Assembly: GCF_002087335.1 (NCBI RefSeq)
Contig: NZ_MWVJ01000116.1
Span: forward strand, 1 to 62,972
Direction of reading: 5' to 3'
From: Pseudophaeobacter leonis
GTDB taxonomy: Bacteria; Pseudomonadota; Alphaproteobacteria; Rhodobacterales; Rhodobacteraceae
DNA: 62,972 nucleotides
The position numbers and the translations under genes are program-made. Shown here piece after piece: positions 58,762-62,972 of this stretch (positions are counted from its first letter, which is position 1; the number at the start of each line of letters is the position of its first letter). The notes under the pieces are model-generated. The model had not been told where the DNA came from, ran no database searches, and worked only from the letters and a program-made list of their open reading frames with translations.

Positions 58762-60231
58762 ATGTCCAACGACGGTAGACGAAGCGGGTTCTTGGGTTGG
58801 CTCGGGATATCAGATACACCCGATTGGCGGACAGCACGCCCATTGGGACATCTTATCGGTGCATTGTTAACGTTCGCAGTTCCTTTGCTATTCGCCTCTG
58901 CGATAGTCGCTGCGTTTGCAGTAATCTGGCATACTATCATGCTGGGTGTCACAAGCGCGAGTGAGGGGGTCAACCTTGGCGCTGGTGCCTTGATCGCAGC
59001 CCTACTCGGTTCGCCCTTTTTGATCTGGTCCACATTTTTGAAACACCAAACCGTTCGCTACCAAAAAGAAGGTCATATAACTGACCGGATCAGCAAAGCA
59101 GTCGAACAGCTAGGGGTGGAAAAAGCCGTTGAGCGAATTGGACGCCCAGTAACAATTTGGACCGGTAAGGTGGAGCGTATCAACTACGACGAAGATCGGG
59201 CCCAAGATTTTTTCAACAAGCCACTCACGAAACTTTCGCCGCGTGAGTGGTGTCAAAGATGGGACGAACGTACAGAAGAAGTTGACGAAGGGTACAGGAT
59301 AACTGTGTCGACATGGCCGGATGAGAGGACGGTCATCGAGTGGCAAGGTGATGGTGTAAAACTAAAGGTGAATGAGGCTGTTGGGGTCGAAAGCCCATGG
59401 CAAGTTTTTAAAGAAACCGCGCCCAATATTGAAGTTCGGATCGGTGCTATTCTATCCTTGGAACGTATCGCACAGGATAGCACTCGATTCGACAGCGGAC
59501 ATGATCATGTTCGGGCTATGGAAATTCTTTGTGCTTATGTGCGTGAAAACGTTTCGACCCCGTTGTTGGAACCAGAATACGACGAAGAAGGACCATTTAC
59601 ACCGCGAACCGATGTTCAAATTGCAATTGATGTAATTAAGCGTCGGAGCGAAGAGCAAATCGATATCGAAGCTTCACGGAAGTACCGCCTTGATTTGCGA
59701 CGGTGTGATTTTCGTGGTTTTAATTTAGCACACGGATCGTTTCGTGGTGCGATACTTGCTCAATGCCGGTTTGAATTTTCAAACTTACAGTTTTCAGATT
59801 TCTCGGGTGCTCGTTTCGATCGATCTGTATTGAACTACATTGATTGTGCTCATTCGAAGTTTATTGGTGCTGACATGCGCCGTTGCCGCATTAATAAACC
59901 GGAACCAGTTGCGGGAGGACACATCTCAAGCATCAATATGGGCGAACTCATGGGGCTCTCACTTATCGCCTCAAACATTCCGTCAGTTGAATATTTGGGC
60001 GAAAAACCAGTCACCTTTGGTACCAAAGATACGATATTGCATTGGGAACTTAATGAACACCGCGAGAAGATTGTTAGGAAGCGCAGGAGACGATCTGACG
60101 AGGGTACTGAACAAAGCGATACCCCTTTCGCAAGCTGGTCACCTTATGATGCATCAGATTTGTCGACAGGCCAACTTTTCGCAAAGTTTCGAAGTTCTTT
60201 AGCGCTCACCGGCTGGCCTTACGAAGACTAA
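58762..60231 (+). CDS. Membrane protein with pentapeptide repeats
   Basis: A 489-residue protein. Two hydrophobic helices at about residues 30-62 and 75-95 anchor it; a soluble region with helical HEAT-like-style sequence follows (residues about 100-300, AIDVIKRRSEEQIDIEAS); residues about 300-370 hold pentapeptide repeats (A/C-N/D-L-x-x pattern: LRRCDFRGFNLAHGSFRGA and ANLQFSDFSGARFDRS-like steps). The C-terminus is basic. ATG 58762 follows AAAAA. Such membrane pentapeptide proteins occur in variable loci; function unknown. Confidence 0.8.
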   Translation: MSNDGRRSGFLGWLGISDTPDWRTARPLGHLIGALLTFAVPLLFASAIVAAFAVIWHTIMLGVTSASEGVNLGAGALIAALLGSPFLIWSTFLKHQTVRYQKEGHITDRISKAVEQLGVEKAVERIGRPVTIWTGKVERINYDEDRAQDFFNKPLTKLSPREWCQRWDERTEEVDEGYRITVSTWPDERTVIEWQGDGVKLKVNEAVGVESPWQVFKETAPNIEVRIGAILSLERIAQDSTRFDSGHDHVRAMEILCAYVRENVSTPLLEPEYDEEGPFTPRTDVQIAIDVIKRRSEEQIDIEASRKYRLDLRRCDFRGFNLAHGSFRGAILAQCRFEFSNLQFSDFSGARFDRSVLNYIDCAHSKFIGADMRRCRINKPEPVAGGHISSINMGELMGLSLIASNIPSVEYLGEKPVTFGTKDTILHWELNEHREKIVRKRRRRSDEGTEQSDTPFASWSPYDASDLSTGQLFAKFRSSLALTGWPYED

Positions 60232-60893
60232 AGAGGTTAAGCAGATGTCACAGGCGGCTTCCCCATATGTAATGGTTCACGCAATGGAACGGGCAATGGA
60301 TCATTTTTCAGCAATTGGCCAATTGGGCTCTCCGTGGACTTTGCTGCTTTCGCTCAATCCGGTCATGTTGAAGGTCCGCTTCGTCGTGTGCCTTCGCGCC
60401 TGCGGCGAGAACTCACTCCCCGCCGTCTCCTTGTGATCGGAACGTCTCCTTTGGGCTGGCTGCCGTCATCTAGCGGCTGGGAACTAGTGCGGAAACGCTG
60501 CGACCCTGCTGCCGCACCGCCGCATGTCCGTTTCGAGCCCAACTTGACTGATGCTGCGGGTTACACGAATGTCCGCTAACAAAGGACCGCCAAAAATCTT
60601 CAACACTGCTTGAGTTTTGAATGGGGGTTTTGACGGTCGAAAATTGAGCGTTTTTAGCTGCCTCCAAATATGGGTAGCGATAACCGTATTATCGCGCTAT
60701 CAAAACAACAATGTTTGCGTAATGTCTCGCAAACTCGGTGCGTATGCATGTGTCAATGTTTTATTTCGCAATATGGATCCGTTTTATTGAAGAAATTTTT
60801 TTCCGACAACATCGAAGCGCTTCTGAGGGCACTTGAAACCGTAGATCAAAAAATCGTCCTGAACGCGCCCGACCGTCCTCTAGTCCCTGTATT
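60232..60893. other. Stretch between the two membrane-protein genes
   Basis: 662 bases. No convincing separate gene; an open frame at about 60670-60945 may be the true N-terminus of the next gene in another frame. Confidence 0.4.
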
Positions 60894-62825
60894 TTGGAGA
60901 AGATTCGAATCCAAGGTCACAATACCGCAAAGCCGGATGAGTTAACTTGGTTCGATTCAATGATGAACCAGATCGTCCTTGGCTCGCTACTCTTGTTGGG
61001 ACTTGAGCTAGTGCTCGATTCATTTGCCCTGCAGTTTGCCGCGCTTAACCTCATCATCTTGGGATTTTTCATCTTCGAGTTTTGCGTGCGTCTAAACTTT
61101 AGGCGGTTTCGATACCTGCGCACATGGGGTCTTGTTGATTTCCCGGTTATTTTGCTCGAGACACTGTTATTGTGGCAGGTTTTTCTAGTCTATTTTGCCC
61201 TGCCTCCAAGTGCCGTTGTCTCGCTTACCGGCGCTGGTTTCGATCACGCGCTACTACAGAAACCAGCCGAGGCCTATCCAGATTGGCTTGAGCAATTGGC
61301 TCTTTGGAAAGGATTGCGTTTATTGCGTCTTTTGCGCGTCTTCAAGCTCGCCCGCGACGTGGCTCGCAGGCAAAAGGTCTGGGCCCGCCGTATTTCGGCA
61401 GTCGCAGCATATTTCCGGGCTTTTCTGGAAGCGCTCGTGATCATGGCGGGTGTGTTGCTCGTTATGGTAATATTTACGAAGTTCGCTACAGATCAAGACC
61501 CTCAAGAACTGTTGCGCACGCTAAGCCGAAATGTGATTGCACGCTTAAGGGCGGATCAGGATACTGGCGTTGAAAATTCGGAAGTCCTAAACGCAATCTA
61601 TCAAGTCGCCGCCGTTCTGGCAGGTATGATCATTATCACGTTTTTTACACAGCTGCTCTTGCCGATCGCACGTCGTATTCAGGCCACCAAAGACGAAGAG
61701 AAACAAGAGAGGGGGAAAACCGATCATGTGGTCATTGCTGTGGCGGACGATGATGCTGTTGGCCTCGTTGAAGAAGCGCTTGAGGTCTGGGGCGTTAATG
61801 TTGGACGGGAAGTGGTATTATTGGTGCCAGACGGGACGGATTTGGACGATCCTATCCATCCAAAATGTACGCCCGATATAATACGCGGGTCAGTCCATTC
61901 ACGGGGCAGTTGGCTGGCGGTGGACGCAAGCGGGGCGAGTCAGATCTTGATCTTATCGACGGACGAAATTGACCCGGCCAGCCTGTCCGTTTTCCTGCCC
62001 CGTTTCGAGGAGCATGGGGTCGGCAAAAGCGTTGTGATCCTTTCGCGCAGATCCAGCGAAGGGTACCGATCCACAACCGACAGTTCTGGTGTGCGCTTTG
62101 CCTGCTTAAGTCTGGAATCTTTGGTCGACGCGATTGAGGCAAACGTCACGGATGTCAGCTCGATCCAGTACAGGTTTGTTAAGCAAATCAACGAAAAACT
62201 AGCCGCAGACTCAAGTATCTTCAGCGCGACCGCACAAGAGACGATCGTGCAGGCCGAACGGATCGCCAAAAAAACCAAGGCGCACCTCAAAAAATCTCTT
62301 GGGGCAGCGAAGATCAACTGCAGGGCGCAGAACGGCATCGTGCTGATCGAGCTTGAAAATGATCCGTCCGAAATGGAGGAGGGTGCGCTTATTGCCTCCC
62401 TTCAATCTTACTTGGTCAGCGAGGGAACGTTCACCCAGACATATGTTTTTGTGGACGCACTTCATTTGGTAGGGCTAAACTCCCAGATTGACGATGCGCT
62501 CTCGTTGTTCATTGTCCCCATAGAGCTTTTGGTTATGTATGCTGTATATCACGAGACGATTTGCCCACATATCGCAAAAGGGTGGTTGCTGCCTCCGATG
62601 GCTTTGGAAGATCTGACTGATGTGCAGAAAGTCCCGTCTCCGTTTCCGCGGGTTACGTATCGCAACCGGTCCGAATTACGCAGTGCAATGCTCGATGAAT
62701 ATCCCGAAATCGTTATTCTGGGGCTGATGTCGACCAACAATGCAGGTGATTTCAAAGGCTATTTAACCGACAAACTCGATACTCGAAAAATCTTCAAGGA
62801 AGATCTCATAGTTGCAGTTCTTTAG
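60894..62825 (+). CDS. Ion-channel-like protein with S4-like helix and RCK/CASTOR-type domains
   Basis: About 643 residues. Six hydrophobic segments in the first 270 residues; one segment carries regularly spaced arginines (KGLRLLRLLRVFKLARDVARR, residues about 140-160), as in the S4 voltage sensor. The cytoplasmic part has Rossmann-like domains of the RCK/CASTOR kind (DHVVIAVADDDAVGLVEEAL, then VVLLVPDGTDLDD). A classical K+ filter (TVGYG) is not seen, so ion selectivity is unclear; CASTOR/POLLUX-like channels also lack it. No ATG near; the frame opens with TTG 60894, and plausible N-terminal residues (about 60780-60930) are in another frame, so a frameshift or different start is possible. 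Confidence 0.7.
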   Translation: MEKIRIQGHNTAKPDELTWFDSMMNQIVLGSLLLLGLELVLDSFALQFAALNLIILGFFIFEFCVRLNFRRFRYLRTWGLVDFPVILLETLLLWQVFLVYFALPPSAVVSLTGAGFDHALLQKPAEAYPDWLEQLALWKGLRLLRLLRVFKLARDVARRQKVWARRISAVAAYFRAFLEALVIMAGVLLVMVIFTKFATDQDPQELLRTLSRNVIARLRADQDTGVENSEVLNAIYQVAAVLAGMIIITFFTQLLLPIARRIQATKDEEKQERGKTDHVVIAVADDDAVGLVEEALEVWGVNVGREVVLLVPDGTDLDDPIHPKCTPDIIRGSVHSRGSWLAVDASGASQILILSTDEIDPASLSVFLPRFEEHGVGKSVVILSRRSSEGYRSTTDSSGVRFACLSLESLVDAIEANVTDVSSIQYRFVKQINEKLAADSSIFSATAQETIVQAERIAKKTKAHLKKSLGAAKINCRAQNGIVLIELENDPSEMEEGALIASLQSYLVSEGTFTQTYVFVDALHLVGLNSQIDDALSLFIVPIELLVMYAVYHETICPHIAKGWLLPPMALEDLTDVQKVPSPFPRVTYRNRSELRSAMLDEYPEIVILGLMSTNNAGDFKGYLTDKLDTRKIFKEDLIVAVL

Positions 62826-62972
62826 ATTCCGCCGCCAATGATGAGAGATCGGAATGGTGTCGGCAGTATGCGTGAAAGCTGAACTGCTCTTGTCCAAATA
62901 ACGTAAGCAGCCATTGGCGCAAGTGCAGCGAAAGTCGGCTCCGTCCTGCGGTTTCAACGGGTCGCTGCAACA
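62826..62972. other. Unassigned window end
   Basis: 147 bases; no gene seen. Confidence 0.4.

Noticed and set aside
60232..60893. Separate gene between the pentapeptide protein and the channel
   Set aside because: Open frames are short and non-protein-like except for a stretch that may be the channel's N-terminus in another frame.

Overview
The window looks like a chromosomal segment of a Roseobacter-group Rhodobacteraceae (Alphaproteobacteria). The evidence is the gene content: several TRAP transporters, an RbsC-type ABC sugar transporter beside a class II xylose isomerase, an ectABC operon with a divergent MarR (EctR-type) gene, RTX/Hint secreted proteins, and GC-rich, alphaproteobacterial-looking codon use. 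The genus cannot be fixed from the sequence alone.

Layout. 1-6550 (minus): a sugar catabolic operon of LacI regulator, xylose isomerase, TIM-barrel epimerase, Gfo/Idh/MocA dehydrogenase, ABC ATPase and the start of the permease. 6863-9661 (minus): a TAXI-type TRAP transporter. 9926-13704 (minus): a DctPQM TRAP transporter plus an ornithine-cyclodeaminase-family enzyme, divergent from an XRE-cupin regulator and an amidase (13778-15827). 15950-17372: a divergent GST/WYL regulator pair. 17710-20259: a membrane hybrid histidine kinase. 20333-21573: a TetR/AhpD-fold pair with two operator-like palindromes between them. 21663-24369: a PstS-like binding protein with a GGDEF-EAL enzyme. 24539-28417: GntR regulator, ectCBA and EctR. 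28547-36218: a carboxymuconolactone-decarboxylase-family protein, a large RTX/Hint protein, and a solute-binding protein overlapping a BvgS-like hybrid kinase. 36501-39925: tRNA-Gly, a CbiX-like chelatase, two XRE genes and an unknown protein.

The accessory part begins at tRNA-Cys (41079-41152). The last 18 bases of that tRNA recur exactly at 51661-51678, so 41153-51678 (about 10.5 kb, visibly AT-richer than its surroundings) is an integrated island with its tyrosine integrase next to the intact tRNA. Its cargo looks like defence and mobility genes: an SMC/ABC-type ATPase with a zinc-hook-like CxxC and a C-terminal R-x3-E...H pattern reminiscent of RloC/PrrC anticodon nucleases, an unknown partner gene, a serine recombinase, a possible HUH-type replication protein, a zinc-ribbon membrane protein, and a nuclease-helicase fusion (DUF2075 type). 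This is my best candidate for an undescribed system. Outside the island lie the remnant of a second integrase, a methyltransferase, IS110 and IS5 remnants, a 927-residue RTX protein, and prophage debris (small lipoprotein, broken integrase, 3' part of tRNA-Leu) up to about 58.0 kb. The window closes with a membrane pentapeptide-repeat protein and a six-TM-like channel with a voltage-sensor-like arginine helix and nucleotide-binding-like (RCK/CASTOR) domains.

Many genes are broken. I count about 13 single-base indels, mostly in runs of 2-4 identical bases, and five in-frame stops, each one transition from Gln, Arg or Trp. They hit ectA, both TRAP systems, the amidase, the c-di-GMP enzyme, a kinase and two genes in mobile elements. 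This is either heavy gene decay or base-call error, and the sequence alone cannot decide.
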